This document shows positions 1 through 10,170 of a stretch of DNA of 64,000 nucleotides, piece after piece; the stretch's first letter is position 1, and each line of letters begins with the position of its first letter. The notes beneath the pieces are model-generated. The model did not search any database and was not told where the DNA came from. It saw nothing but the letters and a program-made list of their open reading frames with translations. The stretch spans positions 51,515-115,514 of the forward strand of contig CAVPCY010000012.1 of assembly GCA_963702525.1 (NCBI GenBank). Direction: 5' to 3'. The position numbers and the translations under genes are program-made. Source of the DNA: CAVPCY01 sp963702525 (GTDB lineage Bacteria; Actinomycetota; Coriobacteriia; Anaerosomatales; PHET01).

Positions 1-553
1 GGAACTCCTCGGAAAGCTCCTGGAGGCCCTTGATGGTCGCGAGCAGGCGCGGCCAGTTGCCCTTCACGCCGCGGATCTCGTCGTGCAGGTCGCCCACGCC
101 ATCGATCGACGGCTTGACGGTGAACGGCGTGTCGAGGCCGCGCGCGCGCAGGTTCTCGAGGATCTTGCGCGTCCCGGCGATCGTGCGCTTGGTCATGATC
201 GCGTTGGTGGGCGTGTGCAGGATCGCCGGCTTGAGGTGCTCGACGGCCAGATCGACGATCTCGGGCAGGTCGTCGCGCAGGAACGGCTCGCCGCCCGAGA
301 GGTTGAAGAAGTAGACCGGCGGCATCGAGCGGAAGATCTTCTCGATCTCGTCGAGCGTGAGCTCGTCCTCGGCGACCTGCCAGTGGTTGGGGTAGATCTG
401 CCAGATGTTGCAGGTCTTGCAGCGGCTGTTGCAGCGGTTCGTGACCGAGAAGGTCAGCGTCATGGGGCCGATCGGCTGCTTGAGCCCGGCCCGGGTGGCC
501 TTGTACGCGAGCGTCTTGGGGTAGATCTGGGTGATGAAGTCGGAGGCCTTCAT
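1..553 (-). CDS. Radical SAM protein, 3' end outside window (partial)
   Basis: An open frame reads from an ATG at 553 to the window edge (184 codons). The first-third signature of radical SAM enzymes is present: cysteines at residues 41, 45 and 48 (CNSRCKTC) bind the 4Fe-4S cluster, and a GGEP motif at residues 87-90 contacts S-adenosylmethionine. A GAGGAA ribosome site lies about ten bases before the ATG. The family makes a 5'-deoxyadenosyl radical; the substrate cannot be read from the N-terminal half, and the SPASM or other C-terminal domain, if any, lies outside the window. It starts 5 bases after the flippase gene, so it is probably the next gene of the polysaccharide operon and may modify a sugar, lipid or peptide of the envelope. 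That role is inferred from position only. Confidence 0.85.
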   Translation of the reverse strand, partial: MKASDFITQIYPKTLAYKATRAGLKQPIGPMTLTFSVTNRCNSRCKTCNIWQIYPNHWQVAEDELTLDEIEKIFRSMPPVYFFNLSGGEPFLRDDLPEIVDLAVEHLKPAILHTPTNAIMTKRTIAGTRKILENLRARGLDTPFTVKPSIDGVGDLHDEIRGVKGNWPRLLATIKGLQELSEEF

Positions 554-558
554 GCGTG

Positions 559-2025
559 CTAGCGTTCCTCGTCTTCGTGGCGCTGCGGTCCCTGCGGAAC
601 AGGGACGCGACCTCGACGCGATTGACGGCGCCGGTCAGCGAGCACGAGCCCAGCGTAGAGCCGCGAGACCGGCGAGACAGGCGAACGGGAGCACCACAGA
701 GAGTACGTGTCGGGCACCGACATTAGCAAGTAGACGACCAGCGCGCTCGCGGCGGCCTTGAGCACCGGGACCGGTTCGATGCAGCCGGCCGAAGTAGCGC
801 CGCGTCATCGCGCCCGAGACCAGCAGGCCCGCCCGCGGCGACCAGGCTCGCGAGCGCGGTGCCGGTCATGCCGACCGTTGGGATCAGCAGCGCACCGGCG
901 GCGAGCTGCGCGGGGATGCAGACCAGCCACACGGCCATCGCGACGTACGGCTTGCCGTTCGCGGTGATGGCGGCGGTGAACGAGGCCACCAGCGCGAGCA
1001 GCGGTCTGGGCGATCGTGGCCCAGACGAGCGCCGCGCGCGGCGCACGCGTACATGACCGGGGAACACGAAGTCGAGCAGCTCGCTTGGGCACGGCCGCCA
1101 TGATCGCGACGACCGGAAGCGCGGTGATCAGCAGGAACGTGGTGCTGAGCGCGCGATCAGCGCGCCCGCGCCTGCTCGCGGCCGTGCGTGCGCAGCGCGC
1201 TGGTGACCACGCGGCAGCAGCGTCACGGAGAACGCGGTGAACAGGAAGTACGGCGTGCGCGAGAGGCTCGCCATGCCCGAGTAGAAGCCCACGTCGTCGC
1301 TCTGCGGGAAGTACGCCTTGATCTGCAGCAGGTCGAGGTTCACGAGCACGGCCTGGCCGATCGCGAGGACCATGAGCGGCGCCGCGAAGGCGAGCAGCGC
1401 GCGGCTCTCGGGGTTCGCGGTGCCGGTCTTGGGCTGTCACGTAGTGCCACGAAACGGCGGCGGAGAGCGCGAGCGAGAGCGCGAAGCCGACCAGCACGCC
1501 GTAGACCGCGGTGCCCAGCAGCACGAACGCGATGGCGAACACCACGCGCGTGACCGAGTACAGGATGTTGAGCCACGACTGGGCGACGAAGCGGTGCGTG
1601 CCGTTGAAGTAGCTCTGCAGCACCTGGAACGCGCCCATGAGCGGGATCAGCGGCGCGGCGGCCCAGAAGTACGGCACGAGCGTCGGGTCGTTGAGCAGGT
1701 TCGCCCACAGCGGCGCGCCCAGGCAGAAGACGACGACGATGCCCGCCGCCGATGATCCACTGCAGCTTCATCGACGTGCGCAGGATCGGGTAGGTGAGGT
1801 CCTCGTCGTTGTCGGCGATGAACTTCGAGGTCGCCTGCGGCAGGCCCGTGGAGACGAGCACGCGGGCGATGTTGGTCATGTTGATCATGATGCCGAGAAG
1901 CCCGTACGACACCGGGTCGCCGAGCAGGTAGACCATCGCGATGTTGATGCGTAGCCCGAGACGATGAACGCCATCCGCGCGAACATCTGGTGCAGGGTGC
2001 CCTTGCCCATGGCGCCCTGGCGCAT
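559..2025 (-). CDS. Polysaccharide flippase of the MATE/PST type (frameshifted)
   Basis: Multispanning membrane protein of the oligosaccharide flippase group, which moves lipid-linked repeat units across the membrane. The start at 2025 is an ATG (MRQGAMGKG). The coherent protein is spread over three frames, with breaks near 1950, 1760, 1430, 1210, 1110 and 760. Recognisable pieces are an N-terminal helix with YGLLGIMI, a segment with PQATSKFIADND, then QSYFNGTHRF and NGKPYVAMAVWLV near the C terminus. About 12 helices over roughly 480 residues fits the family. Its place among glycosyltransferases and pyruvyl transferases supports the call. The many breaks could mean decay, but each neighbour is broken in the same way, so sequence error is more likely. 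Confidence 0.75.
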
Positions 2026-2040
2026 CGTGCCGCTCCGTCC

Positions 2041-2739
2041 CTAGTTCGCGGGCGGGTGGACGACCCGCTCGCCGTCGAAGTAGGGCCGGCGCCTGCAGCG
2101 CGAACGCGGCCGGCGCGTCGTAGTCGGCGTCCTCGGCGATCGACCTTGGCGGGCACGCCGCCGATGAGCGCGCCGGTCGTCTCGATCGGCTTCACCGACG
2201 ACCGCGCCCATGCCGACGATGCAGCCGTCGCCACCGAGGTCCCCATCTGGAAGCGCGCGTTCGAGCCGATGTAGACGTCGCGCCCGATGCGGATGGGCTC
2301 GAACTCGGCGCGGTGGAAGGTGTGGGTGAAGAAGACGGTGCCGAGCCCGCCAACGACGACGTTGGCGCCGAGCTCGATGTCGGCGCACACGTCGAAGTAG
2401 TGCTCGAGCTCGACGATCGCGCACGGCCCGAGGCGAAGGGCGGCGTGCGGGTAAGTGGGCTTGTTGGCGGTGCCGCGAACGCGGTTGCCGCCGAAGCGCG
2501 GGCCGCCCAGGGTGGCGAACGGCCCCATGTCGAGCTCGTGCAGGTTGAGGACGACGTTGCTCGCGCCGCGGATCTTGGCGCCCTCGGCCATCGTGAGCTT
2601 CTTGGCGTCGATGAGCGAGAACATCGAGATGCGGGCGTCCTTGCCGAAGCGATAGCCGAAGAGCACCGAGTAGAGCGTGCGGCGGAGCGGCCAGCCGGGG
2701 ATGGCGCTGATGAGGGCGAGGACGAGCGATGCTGATCAC
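2041..2739 (-). CDS. Left-handed beta-helix acyltransferase (frameshifted)
   Basis: Hexapeptide-repeat acetyl/acyltransferase. The middle of the protein carries the imperfect six-residue repeats of the left-handed beta helix (for example ADIELGANVVVGG and GRDVYIGSNARF), and a conserved HTF histidine segment probably sits at the active site. The start is a GTG at 2739 that lies 10 bases after the preceding stop. The N-terminal 25 residues are hydrophobic (ALISAIPGWPLRR), suggesting a membrane-associated segment. Frame changes near 2725 and 2210 are needed to join the start, the helix and the C-terminal end (FDGERVVHPPAN). Such enzymes O- or N-acetylate sugars using acetyl-CoA; here it probably decorates the operon's polysaccharide. 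The substrate is unknown. Confidence 0.75.
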   Translation of the reverse strand: MISIARPRPHQRHPRLAAPPHALLGALRLSLRQGRPHLDVLAHRRQEAHDGRGRQDPRREQRRPQPARARHGAVRHPGRPALRRQPRSRHRQQAHLPARRPSPRAVRDRRARALLRRVRRHRARRQRRRWRARHRLLHPHLPPRRVRAHPHRARRLHRLERALPDGDLGGDGCIVGMGAVVGEADRDDRRAHRRRARQGRSPRTPTTTRRPRSRCRRRPYFDGERVVHPPAN

Positions 2740-2748
2740 GCTATCCCT

Positions 2749-3987
2749 CTACGCTTCTCGCGCGAGCAGGCGGGCGATCTTCTCGGCGGGGACGTCGACC
2801 GTCGCGCGGATGGCGGCGTTGCCCTGCGCAAGTCTCTCACGAAGCGGCGCTTCCTCGGCAAGACAGGCGTCGACCTTCGACACGAAGTCGTCGCGTTCGA
2901 GCGGGCAGTCCATCGAGTCGACAGGGATGGTGAAGCGCTCGAGTCCGGCGTCGCGCATGAAGCGGCTGACCTTGCCCTGGTAGGCGAGGCCGACCATCGG
3001 CGTCTCGGCGACGTGGGCGAGGATCAGCGAGTGCAGCGGCACGCCCACGAGCATGCGCGACGCCGGCGATGAGCGAGAGGACCTCGCGCGGGCGGTCCGA
3101 GATGAAGACGCGAACCGGCGTGCTGATGCACCATGCGCTCGTGGACCTCGCGGCAGACCTGGTCGTCTCGGGAGGAGAACTCCTTCTTGAGGTAGCCGCT
3201 CGTGCCCTCCGCCGGGCCGATCGCCGAGTACATGGGCAGGAAGACGACCTCGCAGCCGTGGGCTTCGACGAGGTGGTCGGCGACCTCGGCCAGCAGCGAC
3301 TTGAACGCGTCGAGCTTCTCGTAGTAGCCGGCCGGCAGCATGCCCAGGCGCTTGCGAATCGCGAAGGGCAGCAGCGTGTTGCCGTAGTGGAAGACGCGGC
3401 GCGGGGCGATGATGACGCGGTTCGCGCGCTCGGGCGCGGGTTCGGGCACGCGAAGCGAGAACGCGACGTCGCCGGTGGACTCGAGCTCGAGCCCGCGCGG
3501 CGCCAGCGGCGTCAGCTCCTCGACACTCTCGGGGTCGCGGAGGCAGGCGAGCGAGACGCGCTTGAGCGTGCCGCGCACCAGCGAGCGGCTGGTTGCGCGC
3601 ATGAAGCCGCTCGCCACGCCGTAGAGCGCGACCGGCGTGCCGAACCAGCGCGCGAGGTACGCCGCCGAGGTGTTCACGGCGACCGCCATGCGGTCGCATC
3701 GGTGAAGAGCGTTCCGCCGCCGAGGACGACGAGGTCGGCGTCGCGCACCGCGCGCACGTAGGCGCCAAGTGAGAAGCGCTCGGCGGTCACGCCCTCGTAG
3801 AGCGACTCGGTGTGGGCGGGGTCGTCGGAGAGCATCAGGATGCGAGCGTCGGGGATCTCGCGACGAAGGCGTCGACGGTGGCGGTGATGATGGCGAGGTC
3901 GCCCAGGTTGGAGCCGGACGCCTCCCAGATCTTGTTCTTCCACAGCAGGATGCGAGGGGCGGTAGCCGTGTTCGCGGCGTGGGTCAT
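2749..3987 (-). CDS. Polysaccharide pyruvyl transferase family protein, copy 1 (frameshifted)
   Basis: Member of the CsaB/WcaK-type family that transfers pyruvyl groups from phosphoenolpyruvate to sugars, forming ketals on cell-wall polymers. The ATG at 3987 overlaps the preceding stop by four bases (ATGA), so translational coupling is likely. The N-terminal half has the family glycine-rich turn (SNLGDLAIITATVDAF, then DLVVLGGGTLF). The C-terminal half has the second family region (LILAHVAETPMVGLAYQGKVSRF). Breaks near 3850, 3690 and 3130 divide it. It shares the family with the gene at 4667-5857 but is clearly diverged from it. In CsaB systems pyruvylation creates the anchor for SLH domains, but no SLH domain is seen in this window, so the acceptor is unknown. 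Confidence 0.8.
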
Positions 3988-4670
3988 CGCAGCGACCTCG
4001 CGATCGCCAGAAGCTCTGGCAGCGGTGTGCCATCGGGGCCCCTCGTGCCGTTCAGCACGTAGTGCACATCACCGTCCCACCAGTAGACGACGCCGGGACG
4101 ATTGCGGTAGCGAATCGGTGCCGGGGGCTTGTTCACGCCGGGCTCGACAGCCATCGCTTGGTTGCCGTTGATGTCCACCAGCTGCCACATCTTGTCGGCG
4201 CGAGACGCTCCGGAATCCACGATCGGCTTGGAACTGCGCCAGTTGCTTCTCGAGGTCCTCTCTTTGCCGCGACCGGTTCTCGATGAGCTGTACGCTCGTC
4301 TGCAGGATCGGAGCCGAACACGATGTGCGCCTCGGCGGGCGTCGCTCTTGGAGGCTTCCCGAACGTAGATGGTCGCCGGGCGACTCCACCAGTGAAGGCG
4401 TCGGGCATCTTGAGCGCGAACGGCAGCTTCTTCTGGGCGGCTTCGGCGTCGGTGAAGCGCAGGTGACTCTTGGCCCACTCGTCGAACATGCGCCGCTCGA
4501 ACTCGGCGCGGGTCGTCACGGTCTCCTCGCCCGCGGGCATTCCCACCGATGTCTGCACCTTGGGCTGCTCGGGCGGGGTCGCGGGCGAGCAGCCCACGAG
4601 CAGCACGAGCAACGCGCACGCTGCCGCGGTCTGCGCGATTGGCCACGCCTGTCTCGGGCACTCTGCTCAC
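3984..4670 (-). CDS. Putative lipoprotein of unknown function (frameshifted)
   Basis: Small exported protein. Its N terminus has a hydrophobic stretch ending in LLVGCS, a plausible lipobox with the lipidated cysteine, followed by a proline- and glutamate-rich linker. The C-terminal part reads WQLVDINGNQAMAVEPGV and VYYWWDGDV-like aromatic sequence, with no family that I recognise. The GTG at 4670 overlaps the upstream stop and the stop overlaps the next start, so it is embedded in the operon between two pyruvyl transferases. Frame changes near 4630 and between 4200 and 4400 are required. It may be a surface lipoprotein that handles the secreted polymer, but that is a guess from position. Confidence 0.55.
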   Translation of the reverse strand: MSRVPETGVANRADRGSVRVARAARGLLARDPARAAQGADIGGNARGRGDRDDPRRVRAAHVRRVGQESPALHRRRSRPEEAAVRAQDARRLHWWSRPATIYVREASKSDARRGAHRVRLRSCRRAYSSSRTGRGKERTSRSNWRSSKPIVDSGASRADKMWQLVDINGNQAMAVEPGVNKPPAPIRYRNRPGVVYWWDGDVHYVLNGTRGPDGTPLPELLAIARSLR

Positions 4671-5857
4671 CGCTCGATCGCCGCCAGCACGTCGTCGAGC
4701 GCCGGCTGCAGCCGCTCCAGCGTGAACTCCGGCAGGTCGATCATCCGCGCTTCCTGCCCCGACAGCTTCACGAACTCCGAGACCTTGTCGTCGTAGCTCA
4801 CCGTCGCGATGGGCACGCCCATCATCGTGCCGAGGATGACGGCGTGCAGGCGCGAGAGCACGAGCGCGTCGCACGCGCCGAGCAGCGCCATGTAGACGGC
4901 CGGGTGCGGGTACGTCTCGAGCAGCGCGAACCACTCCGGCACCTCGAGTTCGTGGCGCAGGCGGCGGCCGAAGTCGAGGTCGTCTTCGAGGTGCTTGTCG
5001 GGGTGCTGGCTGATCGGCAGGAAGATGACGTCGCAGCCGCGCTCGTGCAGCTCGCGTGCGAGGCGCGCCGCCTCGGCGAGCGTGCGCTCGTTGTCGACCG
5101 CCGGGTCGCCCACCCAGCGGAAGTTGAGGCCCACGAGCGGCCGAGTGCGCTCCGCGCGCGGCGACCGTGCCCGCCTCGACAAGGAGCTTGTCGGCTTCCT
5201 CGGCGGGCGCGGGCTCGAGCGAGAGCGCGGGGTCGAGCACCTGCACGATCTCGCGCTTCACGCCCAGCTCGCGCAGGTTCGCGATGGTGCGCGGGTCGCG
5301 CGCGGACACCACGCTCGCGCGCTTGAGCGCGAAGCGGGTGAGGTTCTTCACGACCGGGTCGGGGAAGCTCTCGGCGCCGATGCCGTAGTAGAGCGTGAAC
5401 GCGCCGGTCCAGCCGGCGAGCAAGCGCCGCGAGGAACTGGAACTTGCCCTTGGGGTCGAGCCACTTGAGCATCATGAGCCCCGAGTAGGCGTTGATGCGG
5501 TTGACGATGCCGCCGCCGCCGATGATGTAGAGGTCGCTTCGGCGGGCTGCGCGCACGCGTCGCACCGCTCTTGAAGTGCGACGAGGTCACGGGGCCGAGA
5601 GGGTCATCGCGGTAGCGCGCGACCACGCGCTCGGGGCCGTGGCACACGACGTGGATCTCGGCGTTGGGGAACGCGGCCAGGACGCGCCCGCGGATGACGT
5701 GGAGCAGCGCGTCGTCGCCCATGTTGTTCTTGCCGTAGCCGCCGTGGATGACGACGCGCGGTGGGCGGCCGAGGTCCGCGAAGCGCGTCGCGAGCGTCTC
5801 CCACAGCCCCGGCACGTCGGCCGGTATGTCGCGCAGCGCCGGCGGCAGCGGGCGCAT
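4667..5857 (-). CDS. Polysaccharide pyruvyl transferase family protein, copy 2 (frameshifted)
   Basis: Second pyruvyl transferase-family gene of the operon. The N terminus has the signature GGYGKNNMGDDALL near residue 40, which resembles the nucleotide-sugar-binding loop of CsaB. This is followed by YIIGGGGIVNRIN and, near the C terminus, LSRLHAVILGTMMGVPIATVSYDDKVSEF, the second conserved region. The ATG at 5857 overlaps the stop of the DUF362 gene, and the TGA at 4667 overlaps the next GTG. Frame changes are needed near 5570, 5430 and 5190. Two diverged family members in one operon suggest two different pyruvylation or related transfer steps, or one that has changed function. Confidence 0.8.
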
Positions 5858-7042
5858 CACTCGGCGTCTCTTGGGCGCAGGCTTCGGCGAGGGCTTGGGC
5901 GGGTTGAGCCCCTTGAGGCGCACGGCGTCGGGTTCGCTCGCGGCGCGCAGGCACGCCATGCAGCGCACCGGCATGCACTTCTCGGCGATGATGCGGCGCT
6001 GGGTCACGTCGATCGCGCCCACCGGGCACAGGCCGCGAGCCGCTCGAGCTCGGCGTCGGAGAGCGTGCCGAGCTCGGGGTGCACGCCCAGGTTCCAGTGC
6101 AGGTGCGGGATGAGCGAGTCGCCGCCCACCGTGCGGACCTTCACCTCGTCGACCAGGTAGAACGCCGAGTACATCGCGCGGTGGAGCCGGTCGCGCGGGG
6201 CGTCTCGGCGGGAGAGCTCGGCTTCGGCGCCTTCGGGCAGCGCGCCGTCGACGCGGTAGTCCGGCACGCGCGTGAGGTGCGTGACCGAGTCGGGGTCGAT
6301 GCCCAGCAGCTTCGAGCCGAAGTGGTCGAGCGCGAAGGGGTCCTCGGCGGCCAGGAAGAAGCCCAGGGGCCGCACGTCCGAGAAGACCGCGCGGATGAGC
6401 AGGTTGCGCGCGTCGGCGAAGTGCAGCGCGGTCGGGAAGTGGCGCGAGATCGCGGCGATGCCCTCGTGCAAGCCGCTCACGTGCAGCTTGCGGCGGCTCT
6501 CGCGCGAGAGCAGGCCGAAGGTGTTCTTCACGGCGCCGGTCACCTTGGTGATGGTGTGGCCCTTGAGCACCGGCAGGTTCACGAGCATCTCGGACTCGAG
6601 CGCGAGCCGCGTGAGCTCGACGCGCTGCCCCGTCTCGGCGAGCGTGACCTCCTCGTAGGGGTACTCGTCGAGGTTCACGAACTCGATGTCGCGCTCCTCG
6701 AGGTACGGCTCGCACGCCGAGCACCTCGTGCGTGCGCGTCGGCCGAGAACTCGTAGCCGCTCGACTCGCCCACCACCGGCACGCCGCCCGCCTCGCGGAT
6801 GCGCTCGGCGACCGCCGCGATGATCGCGAGGTCGGTGGTGGCCGCCGGGAAGGGCGCGACGAAGTTCGGCTTGATGAGCACCTTCGCGCCTGCCGAGAAG
6901 CGCCCCTCGAAGCCGCCGAGCGCGTCGACGAGCTCGGCGAGCACGCCCGTGGCGTCGCCGTCGGGGTCGACTCGGCGGCTGAAGACCGTCACCGGCGCGG
7001 TCGCGCACGCGCACCGCGTCGATGTCGCGTCGTGCCGCTCAC
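5857..7042 (-). CDS. DUF362-domain protein with C-terminal ferredoxin-like cysteines (frameshifted)
   Basis: DUF362 proteins are iron-sulphur proteins of poorly known function. The DUF362 region is recognisable from VLIKPNFVAPFPAATTDLAII at the N terminus, GESSGYEF, NLPVLKGHTITKVTGAVKN and the AAEDPFALDHFGSKLLG segment. The last 60 residues carry CPVGAI and CMPVRCMAC, the remains of two cluster-binding cysteine sets, followed by a lysine/proline-rich tail. The GTG at 7042 overlaps the previous stop. Frame changes are needed near 7020, 6720, 6030 and 5960; the last two fall in the cysteine region, so the exact ligand spacing cannot be trusted. A redox protein is unusual inside a polysaccharide operon; it might supply electrons to the radical SAM enzyme at the operon's end. 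Confidence 0.75.
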
Positions 7043-8038
7043 AGCCCCTGCTCCTTGAACCAGCGCACCGTCTCGACGCAGCCGTCGTGCAGGTCGACCG
7101 CGGGCTCGTAGCCAAGGTCGCGGCGCGCCTTCTCGATCGAGAACTCGCGGTCGTAGACGGTGTTGGCGATGTTGCGGCGCGTCGCCATGGGCGCCTTGCC
7201 CGTGAGCTTGCCGAGCAGCTCGAAGCCCCACGCGGCGGTCATCATCAGCCAGACAGGCACGTACGGGTAGAGCGGCCGATTCGCCCCAGCCCTCCATGAT
7301 CCAGCCGCGCAGCTCGTCGAGCTCGGGCGAGCGCGCCGAGGCGACCAGGTAGGTCTCGCCGGCAACGCCGCGCTCGCCGGCCTTGACCGCCGCCTGCACG
7401 ACGTCGTCGACGTGCACGAGCGGCGTGAGGTTGCGCCCGCGCCCGACCTTGGGGAAGCGGCCCCGGCGCATCAGGCGCGCCATCTTCTCGAACTCACCGG
7501 TCCCGCCGATGCCGTAGATCATGCACGGGCGCACGCACGACCACCGGCACGCCGGTCTCTCGGCCCGTCTCGAGCGCGGTGAGCTCGCTTTGGCGCTTCG
7601 ACTTCTGGTAGGGCGTCACCGGTTGCGGCTCGTCGTCTTCGTCGACGAGCGGCTTCTCGATCAGTCCCATCGCCGCCGTCGAGCTGAAGTGCACGAAGCG
7701 CTCGCACGCTGCCGGCCGCGCTGCTGCGCGGATGAGCGCCGCCGTGCCGTCGACGTTGACCGCGACGAAGCGGCGAAACGCCTCCTCGGACTGCGCCGAG
7801 ACGTGTCCCTCGGCGGCGAGGTGGAAGACGACGTCGCAGCCGTCGGCGACGCCGGCGAGCGTCTCGGGCGCGGTGATGTCGCCCACGACGTGGGTGACGC
7901 GCGGGTCGCTCGGGCAGGGCGGCAGCGCGCTCCTCCGAGCGCACGAGGCAGCGGCACGTCGACGCCGGCCTCGAGCAGCGCCGGCACGAGCCTGCCGCCC
8001 ACGAAGCCGGTCGCGCCGGTGATGAGCGCCTGGCGCAT
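7039..8038 (-). CDS. NAD-dependent sugar epimerase/dehydratase, extended SDR family (frameshifted)
   Basis: Extended short-chain dehydrogenase acting on nucleotide sugars. The N terminus has the NAD-binding GATGFVGG loop directly after the ATG at 8038. A catalytic YQKSK sequence follows about residue 145, with the serine/threonine of the triad in VHFSSTAAMG. The C-terminal half has LVHVDDVVQA and ETYLVASAR, typical of the substrate domain of UDP-glucose epimerase relatives. Breaks near 7890, 7535 and 7290 separate the pieces. It sits between a family 4 glycosyltransferase and the DUF362 gene and probably makes an activated sugar for the operon's polymer. The exact reaction (4-epimerase, 4,6-dehydratase or reductase) cannot be assigned. 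Confidence 0.8.
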
Positions 8039-8042
8039 CAGC

Positions 8043-9170
8043 TCACGCGACACACTCCGCGCCTCGAGGCATCGCCTCGGCAAGTCCGATCCACGTGAGC
8101 TTCTCGGCCTTGAACCGGCGCACCGCCTCGACCATGCCGTCGAGATCGCGATCGGCGAGGCTCTCGATGGCGCGCGCGAGCGCCTCGGGCGACTCGGGCT
8201 CGACCACGAAGCCGGTCACGCCGTCCTCGACGACGTCGGGCAGCCCGCCGACGCGCGTGACGATGACCGGCTTCTCGTAGTGGTGCGCGATCGCGACCAC
8301 TCCGCTGCCCGTTGCGCTGCGGTAGGGCAAGCACGAGCGCGTGGGCGCGCGCGAAGTACTCGGCGACCTCTTCCTCGGTGAGGTAGCGGCTCACGATCTC
8401 GACCTTGTCGGCCAGGCCGAGCTCGGCGATGCGCTGCTCGGTCTCCTCGGGGCCGTGCCAGAACTCGCCGGCGACGGTGAGGCGCACGTCGAGGTCGGCA
8501 GGAAGCAGCGGCGAGCGCCTCGATGAGCAGGTCGAGGCCCTTGTACGGGCGCACGAAGCCGAAGAACAGCAGCTCCAGGTCGTGCTCGGGAGGGAGCGTG
8601 CCGCGCGCGGCGCGGGAACTGGTCGTAGGCGGGGTGCAGGTGCAGCACCGGCTTCGCGTCGGGCAGCAGCTCGAGCAGGTGCTCGGCGTCGAGGTTCGTC
8701 TGCACCACGTGGCCGCTGCCCAGAGCGAGCACCCGCTTGGTGAGCGCGCGCTTCCAGCCGGCCGCCTCGTGCTCGGTGACGTTGTGGCACAGGAACACCA
8801 CCGGGATGCCGGCCCGGCGGATCCGCCGCGCGATGTAGGAGAAGCTCGGCGCCCAGTAGACCTGCCACCACGGCAAGACGACGACGTCGGGCTTCTCGGC
8901 GATGGCGAGCTTGACGGCCTTGCGCCACGTGAGCGGGTTGACCGAGTCGATGAGGTAGGTGGTGTGCGGCTCGACGTGGCCCTCGAAGGCGGGGTCGCGG
9001 TCGCTCTCGCCCGGGAAGATGAGCTTGGGGTACTGGCGAGTGAACGAGATCGCCTGCGCGTCGGTGAACTCGCGAAACGCGTGCAGGAGCATCGTCGTGT
9101 GCTGCGCGATGCCGCCGCGAAACGGCAGCACGGGTCCGATGAGCACGACCTTGTGCGGTCCGGCGGCCAC
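8043..9170 (-). CDS. Glycosyltransferase family 4 (GT-B fold, frameshifted)
   Basis: Retaining glycosyltransferase that adds a sugar from a nucleotide donor. The N-terminal domain begins at a GTG (9170) directly after the previous stop and reads VVLIGPVLPFRGGIAQHT, the acceptor-side Rossmann fold. The C-terminal domain has SGVVAIAHHYEKPVIVTRVGGLPDVVEDGVTG, in which the EKPVI / GGLPDVV pattern is the donor-binding motif of the family. The stretch between (FVRPYKGLDLLIEA and LTVAGEFW) needs frame changes near 8600, 8510 and 8330. Length as reconstructed, about 375 residues, is usual. It is translated in series with the family 2 transferase before it and probably elongates the lipid-linked oligosaccharide. 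Confidence 0.85.
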
Positions 9171-10143
9171 CTACGCGGCTTCCTCCGGGTGCCCGGTCCG
9201 TACTTCGAGCTCCATGCGGCGCGTACGCCACTGGATGTCCTCGAGCAGCTTGCGGTTGTTGCCGATCAGCTCGGCCACCAGCCCGAACAGCACCATCTGC
9301 GCGCCCACGAGGATGAGGATCGCGGTCAGCACGAGCGACTGCAGGTGCCCCTGTCCCTGGCCGGTGAAGTAGAAGTAGAGGAACCGCAGGCCGATCAGCA
9401 CGCCGATCGCGCCCAGGACGAGCCCCGGGGCGAGGAAGAACCTCATCGGCTTGTACGTCATGAAGATCCGGGCGATCGTCACGAGCGAGCGCCGGACGTA
9501 CGACCCGATGCTCTTCACCAGCCGAGAAGGCCTCAGGTCGCCGTTGACGCGAATCGGGACGCTCTCGATCGCCATGCCGGCGCGGCCCGCCTGGATGATC
9601 GTCTCGATCGTGTAGGTGTACTCGGAGAGCACGTTGAGGCGCAGCGCGCACGCGCGCGACATGGCTCGAAAGCCACTGGGTGCGTCGGGCACCTCGGTGT
9701 TGCTCGCCACGCGCACGGCCCAGCTGCCCATCTTCTGCAGCATCTTCTTGATCGGGGAGAAGTGCTCGATCTCGCTGATCGGGCCGAGCGCCGATGACGT
9801 AGTCGGCTCGGCCTGCGAGGACCGGCTCGACGAGCTTGGGGATGTCGGCTGCGCAGTACTGGTTGTCGGCGTCGGTGTTGACGATGATGTCGGCGCCCAG
9901 TCGCAGACACGCGTCGAGCCCGGCCATGAAGACCTTCGCCAGCCCGCTGTTGCGCTTCATGCGCACGACGTGGTCGACGCCGTGCTCCACGGCGACCTGG
10001 GCGGTGCGATCCTCGCTGCCGTCGTCGACGATCAGCCACTCGACCACGTCGATGCCGGGAACCTCTCGCGGCAGCTCGGCCAGCGTGATGGGGAGCGAAT
10101 CCTCCTCGTTGAAGCAGGGGATCTGGATGATGAGCTTGGTCAT
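9171..10143 (-). CDS. Glycosyltransferase family 2 with C-terminal membrane helices (one frameshift)
   Basis: Inverting glycosyltransferase of the dolichyl-phosphate mannose synthase type. The N-terminal catalytic domain starts at the ATG at 10143 with IIQIPCFNEEDSLP. VDDGSEDRT binds the nucleotide, and NTDADNQYCAADI carries the metal-binding acidic residues. A clean second part (9743 to 9171) has DAPSGFRAMSR, then two long hydrophobic helices (LGAIGVLIGLRFLYFYF and LILVGAQMVLFGLVAELIG). One frame change near 9795 joins the halves. Such enzymes often load a polyprenyl phosphate carrier; here it follows ugd by 27 bases in the same operon and may start or prime polymer synthesis. Confidence 0.88.
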
Positions 10144-10170
10144 CGGCGGAGCCTCTTCCGTCGTCTTGCG

